13,752 nucleotides of DNA. It comes from an uncultured Bacteroidales bacterium (GTDB lineage Bacteria > Bacteroidota > Bacteroidia > Bacteroidales > P3). The notes below the pieces were generated by a model that was given only the letters and a program-made list of their open reading frames with translations, was not told where the DNA came from and did no database searches. The position numbers and the translations under genes are program-made. The stretch spans positions 1-13,752 of the forward strand of contig CALDHX010000001.1 of assembly GCA_937901525.1 (NCBI GenBank). The letters run 5' to 3'. Positions 1-7,850 of the stretch are shown in pieces (the stretch's first letter is position 1; every line of letters begins with the position of its first letter).

Positions 1-2
1 AA

Positions 3-152
3 AACGGAAGTACATTTTTTGGAAGTAAAATAGTAAACGATATAGACGAGTTTAAACAACAAAGTCAAGCAATAATTGCAAATAGATATGATGCTTGTCT
101 TGACGATGTTGCAGAGAAAGTTTACACAAGAGATATTTTTAAAAGAGATTAA
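3..152 (+). CDS. ugd: UDP-glucose 6-dehydrogenase, C-terminal 49 residues (5' end outside window)
   Basis: The frame that is open from base 3 ends in TAA at 150-152 and encodes the last 49 residues of a nucleotide-sugar dehydrogenase. The stretch FFGSKIVND near the start, the following ANR, and the ending VADKVYTRDIFKRD are characteristic of the C-terminal UDP-binding domain of the UDP-glucose 6-dehydrogenase family, which oxidises UDP-glucose twice with NAD to give UDP-glucuronate in the cytoplasm. The catalytic cysteine and the Rossmann domain lie outside the window, so the substrate is assigned from the tail only; a related UDP-sugar dehydrogenase is possible. It lies 23 bases ahead of rmlA on the same strand, so it is probably the preceding gene of the same operon and suggests that the polymer contains a uronic acid. 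Confidence 0.75.
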   Translation, partial: NGSTFFGSKIVNDIDEFKQQSQAIIANRYDACLDDVAEKVYTRDIFKRD

Positions 153-175
153 ATAACAAAAAAACAATAGTAGAT

Positions 176-1063
176 ATGAAAGGCATAGTACTTGCCGGAG
201 GTTCCGGTACAAGATTGTATCCAATTACAAAAGGGGTAAGTAAACAATTACTACCTATTTATGATAAGCCAATGGTATACTATCCAATTTCAGTATTGAT
301 GTTGGCGGGTATAAGAGATATATTGATAATTTCAACACCACACGATTTACCAGGTTTTAAAAGATTGCTTGGAGATGGCTCGGATTATGGAGTGAATTTT
401 TCATACGCAGAACAACCTTCACCAGATGGATTAGCTCAAGCCTTTATCATAGGAGAAGAATTTATAGGAAATGATTCAGCTTGTTTAGTTCTTGGTGATA
501 ATATTTTTTATGGAAGCTTTTTTACTCAAATGCTAAAAGAAGCCGTAAAAGCAGCAGAAGAGGATAATAAAGCAACCATATTTGGATATTGGGTTTCAGA
601 TCCAGAAAGATATGGAGTAGCAGAATTTGATTCGGAAGGTAATTGTTTGTCATTGGAAGAAAAACCAACAAATCCAAAATCTAATTATGCAGTTCCTGGA
701 TTGTATTTCTACCCTAATAAAGTTGTAGAAGTAGCAAAAAATATTAAGCCATCAGCAAGAGGAGAACTTGAAATAACAACAGTGAATCAAAGATTTTTGG
801 AAGATAAACAACTAAAAGTGCAAACACTCGGACGTGGATTTGCATGGCTTGATACAGGTACACATGATTCTCTTTCAGAAGCTTCAACTTTTGTGGAAGT
901 AATAGAAAAAAGACAAGGCTTAAAGATAGCATGTCTTGAAGCAATAGCATATCGTAGAGGTTGGATAAGTGAAGAAAAAATGAGAGAATTAGCTCAACCA
1001 ATGATTAAAAATCAATATGGACAATATCTTTTGCAAGTCATAGATGAATTAAAAAGAAAATAA
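176..1063 (+). CDS. rmlA: Glucose-1-phosphate thymidylyltransferase (dTDP-glucose pyrophosphorylase)
   Basis: This enzyme joins dTTP and glucose 1-phosphate to give dTDP-glucose and pyrophosphate, the first step of all dTDP-6-deoxyhexose pathways, in the cytoplasm. The 295-residue length is normal for the family. The nucleotide-binding signature GGSGTRLYPIT is at residues 8-18, followed by the conserved K23 and P26 region. D108 in the LGDNIFYG segment is the expected metal and nucleotide ligand, and the EKP motif is at 162-164. The ATG start is supported because the signature loop begins at residue 6, as in known homologues. The leader is A-rich without a Shine-Dalgarno sequence. rmlB follows after three bases, so the two are very likely co-translated. 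No rmlC or rmlD follows here, so the product probably feeds an amino-sugar rather than rhamnose. Confidence 0.96.
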   Translation: MKGIVLAGGSGTRLYPITKGVSKQLLPIYDKPMVYYPISVLMLAGIRDILIISTPHDLPGFKRLLGDGSDYGVNFSYAEQPSPDGLAQAFIIGEEFIGNDSACLVLGDNIFYGSFFTQMLKEAVKAAEEDNKATIFGYWVSDPERYGVAEFDSEGNCLSLEEKPTNPKSNYAVPGLYFYPNKVVEVAKNIKPSARGELEITTVNQRFLEDKQLKVQTLGRGFAWLDTGTHDSLSEASTFVEVIEKRQGLKIACLEAIAYRRGWISEEKMRELAQPMIKNQYGQYLLQVIDELKRK

Positions 1064-1066
1064 GAA

Positions 1067-2200
1067 ATGAAACGCAATATAGTAATAACAGGAGGAGCGG
1101 GGTTTATTGGCTCGCATGTGGTAAGGTTATTTGTAAATAAATATCCAGAATATAATATCATAAATCTTGATAAACTTACATACGCAGGTAATTTGGCAAA
1201 TCTTAAAGATGTGGAAGATAAACCAAATTACAAATTTGTAAAGATGGATATATGCGATTTTGAAGCGTTTTATCAACTTATGCAAGACGAAAAGGTTGAT
1301 GCGATAATTCACCTTGCAGCAGAAAGTCATGTGGATAGAAGCATAAAAGACCCATTTACTTTTGCAAAAACAAACGTAATGGGAACATTGTCACTTCTTC
1401 AAGCAGCAAAACTATATTGGGAATCATTACCTGAAAAATACGAAGGAAAGCGTTTTTATCATATATCAACAGATGAGGTTTATGGAGCCTTGGAGATGAA
1501 TCACCCCGAAGGAATTGAACCACCATTTAAAACAGTTGCTTCATCGGAAGGACACAAAGCATACGGCGATGAGTTTTTTTATGAAACAACAAAATATAAT
1601 CCACATTCACCATACTCTGCGGCAAAAGCAAGTAGCGATCATTTTGTAAGAGCATATCACGACACATACGGAATGCCGACTATTGTAACAAACTGTTCAA
1701 ACAACTATGGACCTTATCAATTCCCTGAAAAACTGATACCATTGTTTATCAATAATATTCGTCATCGCAAACCACTTCCTGTGTATGGAAAAGGAGAAAA
1801 CGTACGCGATTGGCTTTATGTGGAAGATCATGCAAGAGCAATAGATATGATTTTTCATAATGGTAAGATTGCAGAAACTTACAATATCGGTGGCTTCAAC
1901 GAATGGAAGAATATTGATTTGATTAAGGTTATGATAAAAACGGTTGATAGGATTTTAGGAAATCCGGAAGGACATTCCTTAGACCTTATCACATACGTAA
2001 CCGACAGAGCAGGACACGATATGCGTTATGCAATAGACTCAACAAAACTACAAAAAGAACTCGGTTGGGAACCAAGTCTGCAATTTGAAGAAGGAATAGA
2101 AAAAACAGTTCGTTGGTACTTGGATAATCAAGAATGGATGGATAACATCACATCTGGAGAATACGAAAAGTACTACGAAGATATGTATAAAGGAAGATAA
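1067..2200 (+). CDS. rmlB: dTDP-glucose 4,6-dehydratase
   Basis: The enzyme uses tightly bound NAD to convert dTDP-glucose into dTDP-4-keto-6-deoxyglucose. It is an extended short-chain dehydrogenase of 377 residues. The Rossmann motif TGGAGFIGSH is at residues 8-17, the acid-base trio T135-D136-E137 sits in STDEVYG, and the catalytic Y183 and K187 are in SPYSAAKAS. Between them lies an insertion of about 40 residues, longer than in the E. coli enzyme and, as I recall, common in homologues from Bacteroidota. It starts three bases after rmlA and is followed after 21 bases by the membrane acyltransferase. The 4-keto product is the substrate expected by the VioA-like aminotransferase at 3334, which makes this pair the entry to the amino-sugar branch proposed for the cluster. 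Confidence 0.96.
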   Translation: MKRNIVITGGAGFIGSHVVRLFVNKYPEYNIINLDKLTYAGNLANLKDVEDKPNYKFVKMDICDFEAFYQLMQDEKVDAIIHLAAESHVDRSIKDPFTFAKTNVMGTLSLLQAAKLYWESLPEKYEGKRFYHISTDEVYGALEMNHPEGIEPPFKTVASSEGHKAYGDEFFYETTKYNPHSPYSAAKASSDHFVRAYHDTYGMPTIVTNCSNNYGPYQFPEKLIPLFINNIRHRKPLPVYGKGENVRDWLYVEDHARAIDMIFHNGKIAETYNIGGFNEWKNIDLIKVMIKTVDRILGNPEGHSLDLITYVTDRAGHDMRYAIDSTKLQKELGWEPSLQFEEGIEKTVRWYLDNQEWMDNITSGEYEKYYEDMYKGR

Positions 2201-2221
2201 AAAATAATAAATATCAAAATA

Positions 2222-3355
2222 ATGATTAAGACTTCAACAATTACCCCCCCCCTACATAATGTAAATAAAAAAATTAGAAGTTCTATTAGAAGTTCTAATT
2301 TAGAAATGTACAGAATAGTGTGTATGTTAATGATCATCGCACACCATTTTGTTGTTAATTCTGGGCTTACCTCTGTTGATGGTCCAATATTAACAAATCC
2401 AACTGGAATTAAAACGTTGTTTTTGTGGATGTTTGGAATGTGGGGAAAGACTGGTATCAATTGTTTTTTGATGATTACAGGGTATTTTATGTGTAAGGCA
2501 GAAATTACTCTGAAAAAGTTTTTAAAACTTGTATTGGAAATATATTTGTATAAGTTTATATTTTTTGGAATCTTTTTTGCTACAGGTTATGAGTCTTTTT
2601 CATTATTAAGAGTTGTGGAATTATTGATGCCATTTTGGGGGTTTAGTAGTAATTTTGTCGGATGTTTTTTAGTCTTTTATCTTACAATACCTTTTTGGAA
2701 TATACTAATTAGAAATATGACTAAAAAACAACATCAATTACTTTTGATTTTGTTACTATGTATGTATAGCGTGTTTGGAAGTGTTCCTAAATTTCATATT
2801 TCATTTAATTATGTTACGTGGTTTGGTGTAATTTATTTGGTGTCGTCTTATATTCGTTTATATCCTAACAAAATATTTGAGAAGAAAAAACTTTGGGGCT
2901 TACTAACTATTCTTTTTGTTTTATTAGGTATTGCAAGTATGTTTGTTATGCAGTTTTTTATGAAAAGTGGAGGTCAATACTTTGTTGCTGATTCGAATAA
3001 ATTTTTAGCAGTAGCAGTAGCTGTTAGTAGTTTTTTGTATTTTAAAAATATAAAAATTCCTTATAGCAAGATAATAAATACAATTGGTGCATCTACATTT
3101 GGTGTGTTACTTATTCATGCAAATTCTAATGCTATGCTTACTTGGTTGTGGAAAGATGTTGTAGATTGTGTAGGAAACTATTCGCTTTCGTTGGGATCTC
3201 TGATAATGTATGCAATAGTTTCTGTACTAATAATTTTTTTAGTATGTACTCTAATTGATATACTCAGAATACGATTTATTGAAACTCCATTTTTTAACTG
3301 GTTTGATAAAAAAAACATAAATATAGAGAGTTTATGGCAAATAAAAAAACAATAA
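2222..3355 (+). CDS. Membrane O-acyltransferase (acyltransferase family 3), with C9 tract near its start
   Basis: The 377-residue protein is strongly hydrophobic, with about ten membrane segments, and has the entry signature of the acyltransferase 3 family: E28 and R31 in NLEMYRIV, then MLMIIAHHF with the conserved histidine at 41 or 42. These inner-membrane enzymes usually transfer acetyl or another short acyl group to sugars of surface polysaccharides; the substrate here is unknown. The start at 2222 gives an N-terminus of about 28 residues before the conserved block, longer than usual, and this part is encoded by a run of nine C (2244-2252) and a duplicated 12-base unit (2273-2296). A second in-frame ATG at 2306 could give a 349-residue product that keeps the histidine. 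The last 22 bases overlap the next gene, which suggests translational coupling. The gene is more T-rich than rmlAB, hinting at separate origin. Confidence 0.88.
   Translation: MIKTSTITPPLHNVNKKIRSSIRSSNLEMYRIVCMLMIIAHHFVVNSGLTSVDGPILTNPTGIKTLFLWMFGMWGKTGINCFLMITGYFMCKAEITLKKFLKLVLEIYLYKFIFFGIFFATGYESFSLLRVVELLMPFWGFSSNFVGCFLVFYLTIPFWNILIRNMTKKQHQLLLILLLCMYSVFGSVPKFHISFNYVTWFGVIYLVSSYIRLYPNKIFEKKKLWGLLTILFVLLGIASMFVMQFFMKSGGQYFVADSNKFLAVAVAVSSFLYFKNIKIPYSKIINTIGASTFGVLLIHANSNAMLTWLWKDVVDCVGNYSLSLGSLIMYAIVSVLIIFLVCTLIDILRIRFIETPFFNWFDKKNINIESLWQIKKQ
2244..2252 (+). repeat. C9 homopolymer, candidate phase-variation tract
   Basis: Nine consecutive C bases lie 22 bases into the acyltransferase reading frame, coding part of ITPPL. 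Long C runs are rare in sequence this AT-rich. At nine bases the frame from the ATG at 2222 is open. By reading the neighbouring codons, a run of eight or ten would hit a TAA within a few codons after the tract in either shifted frame. That is the layout of a slipped-strand on/off switch, well known for surface-modifying genes in Neisseria, Haemophilus and Campylobacter. Length variation itself cannot be seen in one sequence. Confidence 0.7.
2273..2296 (+). repeat. Two tandem copies of a 12-base unit coding IRSS-IRSS
   Basis: ATTAGAAGTTCT occurs twice in direct succession, in frame with the acyltransferase, so the protein reads IRSSIRSS at residues 18-25. Each unit is also nearly palindromic, with TTAGAA and TTCTAA or TTCTAT flanking a central G. 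Because the unit is a multiple of three, gain or loss of a copy would lengthen or shorten the cytoplasmic N-terminus without breaking the frame. It lies 20 bases after the C run, so the whole N-terminal coding stretch appears prone to slippage. Confidence 0.85.
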
Positions 3356-4446
3356 CAGTAACCTCACCATTGTTGCCAGATTTGTCTGAACTTCAACCAA
3401 TGTTGGAAGATATTTGGTCAAGTAAATGGGTAGCTAATAATGGTAAATTTCACAAACAATTAGAAGAGGAATTGGCTAAGTATCTTAAAGTTCCGTATAT
3501 ATCATTGTTTACAAATGGAACTTTACCACTGATAACAGCCTTACAAGCTCTTAGAATTACAGGAGAAGTTATTACTACTCCATATAGTTTTGTTGCAACA
3601 ACTCATTCTTTATGGTGGAATGGAATAAAGCCTGTTTTTGTTGATATAGAATCTGAAACATGTGGATTGGATCCTAAAAAAATAGAAGCAGCAATAACCC
3701 CAAAAACAACAGCAATAATGCCTGTGCATTGTTATGGTAAACCTTGTAATGTGAAGGAAATACAAAACATAGCAGATAAATATGGGTTAAAGGTAATCTA
3801 TGATGCTGCTCATGCTTTTGGAGTAGAAGTTGATGGTGAAAGCATATTGAAAGCTGGTGATATGAGTACGTTGAGCTTTCATGCGACAAAGGTGTATAAT
3901 ACGCTTGAAGGAGGAGCATTGGTTGTACATGATGAAAAAACAAAACAACGTATTGATTATTTAAAGAATTTTGGTTTTGCAGGAGAAACAGAAGTAGTTG
4001 CTCCTGGAATAAACTCAAAGGTAGATGAGGTTCGTGCCGCATACGGAATATTAAATCTTAAACAAGTAGATAAAGCAATAGAATCACGTCATCAAGTAGC
4101 AGTGCGTTATCGTGAGGCATTAAGAAATGTTGAAGGAATAAGTTTCTTTGACGATATGGAAGGTGTTCGACATAATTATTCTTATTTTCCAATATTTGTA
4201 GATGTGGAAAAATATGGAATGACACGTGATGAATTATATTCTAAAATGAAAGAACAAGGAGTGATGGGACGTCGATATTTCTATCCTTTGATAAGTGAGT
4301 TTTCTACATATAGAGGATTGCCGTCTTCTGTGAAAGAAAATCTTCCAAATGCCCACCGCATAGCAGAACAAGTTATATGTTTACCTATGCATCATGCGTT
4401 GAGTAAAGAAGATACTGATAGAGTAATTGAAACAATAGTGAAATAA
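3334..4446 (+). CDS. vioA: VioA-like dTDP-4-amino-4,6-dideoxyglucose transaminase (DegT/DnrJ/EryC1 family)
   Basis: This PLP enzyme should transfer an amino group, usually from glutamate, to a keto sugar nucleotide. The likely reaction is dTDP-4-keto-6-deoxyglucose to dTDP-4-amino-4,6-dideoxyglucose (viosamine, Qui4N). The 370-residue length suits the family. Seen in the sequence are NGT at 61-63 for phosphate binding, D157 and H160 in IYDAAHAFG, and the Schiff-base lysine K186 in SFHATK. The N-terminus, with PLLPDL and then IWSSKWVANNG, resembles my memory of VioA-type enzymes more than FdtB/QdtB 3-aminotransferases, but the attacked position cannot be proved by reading; no 3,4-ketoisomerase of the FdtA type is in the window, which favours the 4-amino product. 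The start overlaps the acyltransferase by 22 bases. The placement after rmlAB supplies its substrate. Confidence 0.85.
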   Translation: MANKKTITVTSPLLPDLSELQPMLEDIWSSKWVANNGKFHKQLEEELAKYLKVPYISLFTNGTLPLITALQALRITGEVITTPYSFVATTHSLWWNGIKPVFVDIESETCGLDPKKIEAAITPKTTAIMPVHCYGKPCNVKEIQNIADKYGLKVIYDAAHAFGVEVDGESILKAGDMSTLSFHATKVYNTLEGGALVVHDEKTKQRIDYLKNFGFAGETEVVAPGINSKVDEVRAAYGILNLKQVDKAIESRHQVAVRYREALRNVEGISFFDDMEGVRHNYSYFPIFVDVEKYGMTRDELYSKMKEQGVMGRRYFYPLISEFSTYRGLPSSVKENLPNAHRIAEQVICLPMHHALSKEDTDRVIETIVK

Positions 4447-4452
4447 TTCGTT

Positions 4453-5658
4453 ATGAAGCAAAAGAAACTAATGCTATTGGGAGGTATTCGTTATCTTCTT
4501 CCTGTGATTAAGGCAGCTCATGAACAAGGTTACTATGTTATAACAGCAGACTATTTGCCTGACAATATTGCTCATAAATATAGTGACGAATATGTAAATG
4601 TAAGCATTATTGATAAAGAGGCTGTTTTGAAAGTCGCTGTTGAAAAACAAATAGATGGTATAATGTCTTTCGGAGTTGATCCAGGAGTTGTTTCTGCTTC
4701 GTATGTTCAAGAGAAAATGGGGTTACCTTCTTTTGGACCATATGAAAGTGTAGTTATTTTACAAAATAAAGATAAATTTAGAAAATTTTTAACGGAGAAT
4801 GGTTTTAATGTTCCATGGGCATATAGTTATTCTTCTGTTGAAGATGCTTTGAAAAATAAAGATAGGTTTACGTATCCACTAATTGTAAAACCGACAGATT
4901 CAGCAGGAAGTAAGGGCTGTACAAGAGTAGACTCTGAATCAGAATTAGCGTTAGCATTGGATTATGCTTTAAAATATTCTATTAGCAAAAATATAATAGT
5001 TGAAGAATTTATTGAGAAACGTGGTTGCTCATCTGATACAGATAGTTATGCTCAAGATGGACAATTGAAATTTGTTTCTTATTCATCTCAACGTTTTGAT
5101 TCAAATGCAACAAATCCGTATACTCCGGCAGCATATTCATGGCCTTCTACATTTACACAAGAGGAAGAAAAATATTTGACTTCAGAAATTCAAAGATTAA
5201 TTACTCTATTACAACTCAAAACAGCTGTTTTTAATATAGAGGTTAGAGTTGGTGTTAATGGAAAACCTTACATAATGGAATTAACTCCAAGAGGCGGGGG
5301 AAATCGTTTGTGTGAAATGCTACGATATGCTACTGGTGTGGATATGATAACTGCTATTACTCGCGCGATGGTTGGAGAAGAACCAGTAACTATTGAACAA
5401 AAACCATACAATGGACATTGGGCAGAAATAATACTTCATGCAGATAGTGAAGGAGTGTTTGAATCGTTGCAATTAGATGAAAATTATAAGCAATTTGTAG
5501 TCGAAGAAGATTTGTGGGTAGAAAAAGGAGATAAAGTAAATAGTTTTCTTGGAGCTAATGATGCAATAGGAACGTTGGTATTAAAGTTTGATACAGCAGA
5601 GCAATTAGAAAAAGCATTAGCTACTCAAAATAGTTGGTTGAAAGTTATAGTAGATTGA
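4453..5658 (+). CDS. ATP-grasp ligase 1 (carboxylate-amine ligase)
   Basis: The 401-residue protein has ATP-grasp architecture: an N-terminal Rossmann-like pre-grasp domain starting LMLLGGIRYLLP, a central ATP-binding region, and a C-terminal extension of about 90 residues. K146 in PLIVKPTDS and the glycine-rich loop SAGSKG at 150-155 should bind ATP, E184-E185 start the adenine-binding strand EEF, and E262 in NIEVRV with E276 in MELTPRGGG should hold magnesium. Such enzymes activate a carboxylate as acyl phosphate and join it to an amine. Next to a sugar aminotransferase, the likely role is to attach an amino acid or another small acid to the amino sugar, but neither substrate can be read. 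It starts six bases after vioA and ends three bases before the next gene. ATP-grasp family: confident; role: inference. Confidence 0.85.
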   Translation: MKQKKLMLLGGIRYLLPVIKAAHEQGYYVITADYLPDNIAHKYSDEYVNVSIIDKEAVLKVAVEKQIDGIMSFGVDPGVVSASYVQEKMGLPSFGPYESVVILQNKDKFRKFLTENGFNVPWAYSYSSVEDALKNKDRFTYPLIVKPTDSAGSKGCTRVDSESELALALDYALKYSISKNIIVEEFIEKRGCSSDTDSYAQDGQLKFVSYSSQRFDSNATNPYTPAAYSWPSTFTQEEEKYLTSEIQRLITLLQLKTAVFNIEVRVGVNGKPYIMELTPRGGGNRLCEMLRYATGVDMITAITRAMVGEEPVTIEQKPYNGHWAEIILHADSEGVFESLQLDENYKQFVVEEDLWVEKGDKVNSFLGANDAIGTLVLKFDTAEQLEKALATQNSWLKVIVD

Positions 5659-5661
5659 TAT

Positions 5662-6726
5662 ATGAGAAAAGATATAGGGAGTATATATGATGTGTCTATA
5701 AACGAACTTTCTAAAGATTTTGAAAGTTCATTTTTAATAGAAAAACATTTTTTGTTTTCATTGTGTAGAGAAGCATTATTTGTTATTGCATCATCAAAAG
5801 ATTGTAATAAAAAAGTATTATTACCTGCTTATACTTGCGATACTGTTATTGCACCTTTTCGACAATTGGGTTGGGAATGTCATTACTATGCAATAAATAA
5901 AGAATTAAGAATAGATACTGAGTCATTTATAGCAAGTTTTGATAATGTATTACCTTCAATTGTTGTTGCTCATCCGTATTATGGAATGAGTTTCTTACAA
6001 GAAGAAATAAGCACTTTAAAGTATGCAAACGAAAATGGTGCAGAAATTGTTGTAGATTTAACACAAAGTATTTTTTCTGAACAAAAAATAGGTTTTGTGG
6101 ATTATTATGTTGGCAGTTATCGTAAATGGTTCCCTATTCCAGATGGTGGCTTTTTGTGTAAGAATAGTGATAATAAATTAGATGACATTATATTTCCAAA
6201 AGAAGAAAATACAGTATTTGTATCAACTCAATTTTCTGCTATGATACTTAGAAATATGTATTTTAATACGGATAATGAACAAGTAAAAGCAGTATCTAGG
6301 AATCTAACAAAAGCCGCTGATATTTATTCTGAAGAAAAAATAACCCCTCATTTAATGTCTAATATATCAAAAAATATTATGCAGAAGGCTGATGTTGAAC
6401 GTAATAAAAAACAACGATTTATAAATTATAAATATTTGTTTGAAAATATTAAACAAACAACAAATATCTCTTTTGTGAATAATGATTTAGATTCATTACG
6501 ATCAGCTCCTTTATATTTCCCTATATATGTAAAAAATAGAAATAAACTTCAAAAAAAATTAATAGAAGAACATATATATGCACCTGTTCTATGGCCAATA
6601 GAGGATAATAATGTTCTTATAAATAAAGATATAGAAGAAATTTATAACACAATTCTTGTTATTCCTATTGATCAAAGGTATGGAATTAAGGATATGGAAA
6701 GGATAGTAAATGTAATAAATAATTGA
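5662..6726 (+). CDS. PLP-dependent aminotransferase-fold enzyme of the DegT-like type, function unknown
   Basis: This 354-residue protein has the outline of a fold-type I PLP enzyme related to DegT/DnrJ aminotransferases but is divergent from the VioA-like gene upstream. VLLPAYTCDTV at 52-62 corresponds to the substrate-entry segment, D132 and Q135 in VVDLTQS take the place of the Asp and His/Gln that contact the cofactor, and K155 in GSYRKW is the expected Schiff-base lysine, followed by PIPDGG. The C-terminus has the usual small domain pattern. It could aminate a second sugar nucleotide, or make or rearrange the amino acid used by the neighbouring ligases; the latter fits its position between two ATP-grasp genes but is inference. 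It starts three bases after ligase 1 and its TGA is two bases before the ATG of ligase 2. Confidence 0.7.
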   Translation: MRKDIGSIYDVSINELSKDFESSFLIEKHFLFSLCREALFVIASSKDCNKKVLLPAYTCDTVIAPFRQLGWECHYYAINKELRIDTESFIASFDNVLPSIVVAHPYYGMSFLQEEISTLKYANENGAEIVVDLTQSIFSEQKIGFVDYYVGSYRKWFPIPDGGFLCKNSDNKLDDIIFPKEENTVFVSTQFSAMILRNMYFNTDNEQVKAVSRNLTKAADIYSEEKITPHLMSNISKNIMQKADVERNKKQRFINYKYLFENIKQTTNISFVNNDLDSLRSAPLYFPIYVKNRNKLQKKLIEEHIYAPVLWPIEDNNVLINKDIEEIYNTILVIPIDQRYGIKDMERIVNVINN

Positions 6727-6728
6727 TT

Positions 6729-7841
6729 ATGAAACTTGCAGTTATTGGAGCTAATGAGCCATCAATACCTTTTTATAAGCGAGCAAAGGAATTAGGATAT
6801 ACTATAATTGGAATAGCTTATGAGAAAGGAGCAGTATGTAAAGAATATTGCGATAAGTTTCATCCTATTTCTTTTGCAGAAAAGGATGAAGTATTGAAAG
6901 TTTGTAAAGAAGAAAAAATAGATGGAATAACTTCTTTTTCTCTTGAATCAGCTTTACCAACAGTTGTTTATGTTGCTCAAAATATGGGGTTGGTAAGTAA
7001 TGATTATGAATGTTTGGAGTTAACAAAGAATAAGTTTACTCAAAGAGAGGCATTTAATAAGGCTGGATTATTGGTTCCTAAATATTGCAAAACATCTAAA
7101 TTAAAAGATATTAATATTAATAAACTTAATTTTCCAATAATAGTAAAACCTGTAGATAGTGGGGGAAGTCAGGGAGTTATAAAATTGGATGACAATAATG
7201 GTTTGGCTGAGGCTCTATCAAATGCCACAAATATTTCAAGAACAGGAGAGGCTATAATAGAAGAGTATATTGACGGTAGGGAATTCAGTGTGGAATATTT
7301 AAGTTACAAAGGTGTACATCATTTTATACAAATAACAGATAAGGTTACATCTGGAGCACCTAATTTTATTGAAATGCAACACCATCAACCTGCGAATATA
7401 GGTACTGAGTATGTAATGAAAGTAAAGGAGATTGTAGAGAAGGCTTTAACTGCATTGAAAATAACAAACTCGCCAAGTCACACTGAAATAAAAATAAATT
7501 CAAAAGGGGAATTTTATATAATAGAGATAGGTGCAAGAATGGGTGGTGACTTTATTACATCAGATTTGGTTAGGTTATCTACGGATTATGATATGGTCAA
7601 AGGTGCAATAGAAGTAGCTACAAATACATTTAAAGAGCCTAGTATATCAAATAAGTATTTCTCAGGTGTTTATTTCTACAGTGAATTGGCTCCATACGTA
7701 AGAGATGTAATAAAGAATAAAAATAACTATTCTGAAATAGTTGAATGTGAGTTAAAAGATATTCCATTGCCCAAAGCAAGAAGTAATGCAGATAGGGCTG
7801 GTTATTTATTGTATAAATCTGATAAAAAAGTAATCTTATAG
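6729..7841 (+). CDS. ATP-grasp ligase 2 (carboxylate-amine ligase)
   Basis: I take the ATG at 6729 as start (370 residues, MKLAVIGANEPS) rather than the in-frame TTG at 6723, because the first strand of the pre-grasp domain begins directly after this ATG. The protein shows the same domain order as ligase 1 but low similarity: K140 in PIIVKPVDS, glycine loop SGGSQG at 144-149, E178-E179 in IIEEYIDGREFSVE, H251 and E253 in HTEIKI, and E266 in IIEIGARMGGD as the metal site. The GARMGGD ending is shared with ATP-grasp ligases that act on amino acids. Two non-identical ligases in one sugar cluster suggest two successive or alternative condensations, for example amino acid to sugar and then a second acid to that amino acid. 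That order is inferred, not seen. Confidence 0.85.
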   Translation: MKLAVIGANEPSIPFYKRAKELGYTIIGIAYEKGAVCKEYCDKFHPISFAEKDEVLKVCKEEKIDGITSFSLESALPTVVYVAQNMGLVSNDYECLELTKNKFTQREAFNKAGLLVPKYCKTSKLKDININKLNFPIIVKPVDSGGSQGVIKLDDNNGLAEALSNATNISRTGEAIIEEYIDGREFSVEYLSYKGVHHFIQITDKVTSGAPNFIEMQHHQPANIGTEYVMKVKEIVEKALTALKITNSPSHTEIKINSKGEFYIIEIGARMGGDFITSDLVRLSTDYDMVKGAIEVATNTFKEPSISNKYFSGVYFYSELAPYVRDVIKNKNNYSEIVECELKDIPLPKARSNADRAGYLLYKSDKKVIL

Positions 7842-7850
7842 TTTGTGATT

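Noticed and set aside
3674..4042. Minus-strand open frame of 122 codons inside the aminotransferase gene
   Set aside because: It lies wholly within a strongly supported gene and its product is a low-complexity Leu/His/Gln-rich string with no motif. Other antisense frames, for example 744-1001 and 10119-10448, were left out for the same reason.
6723..6731. TTG at 6723 as the start of ATP-grasp ligase 2, and likewise GTG at 7845 for the GNAT gene and TTG at 9748 for the SDR gene
   Set aside because: In each case an ATG lies two to four codons downstream directly before the first conserved strand, so the ATG starts are preferred.
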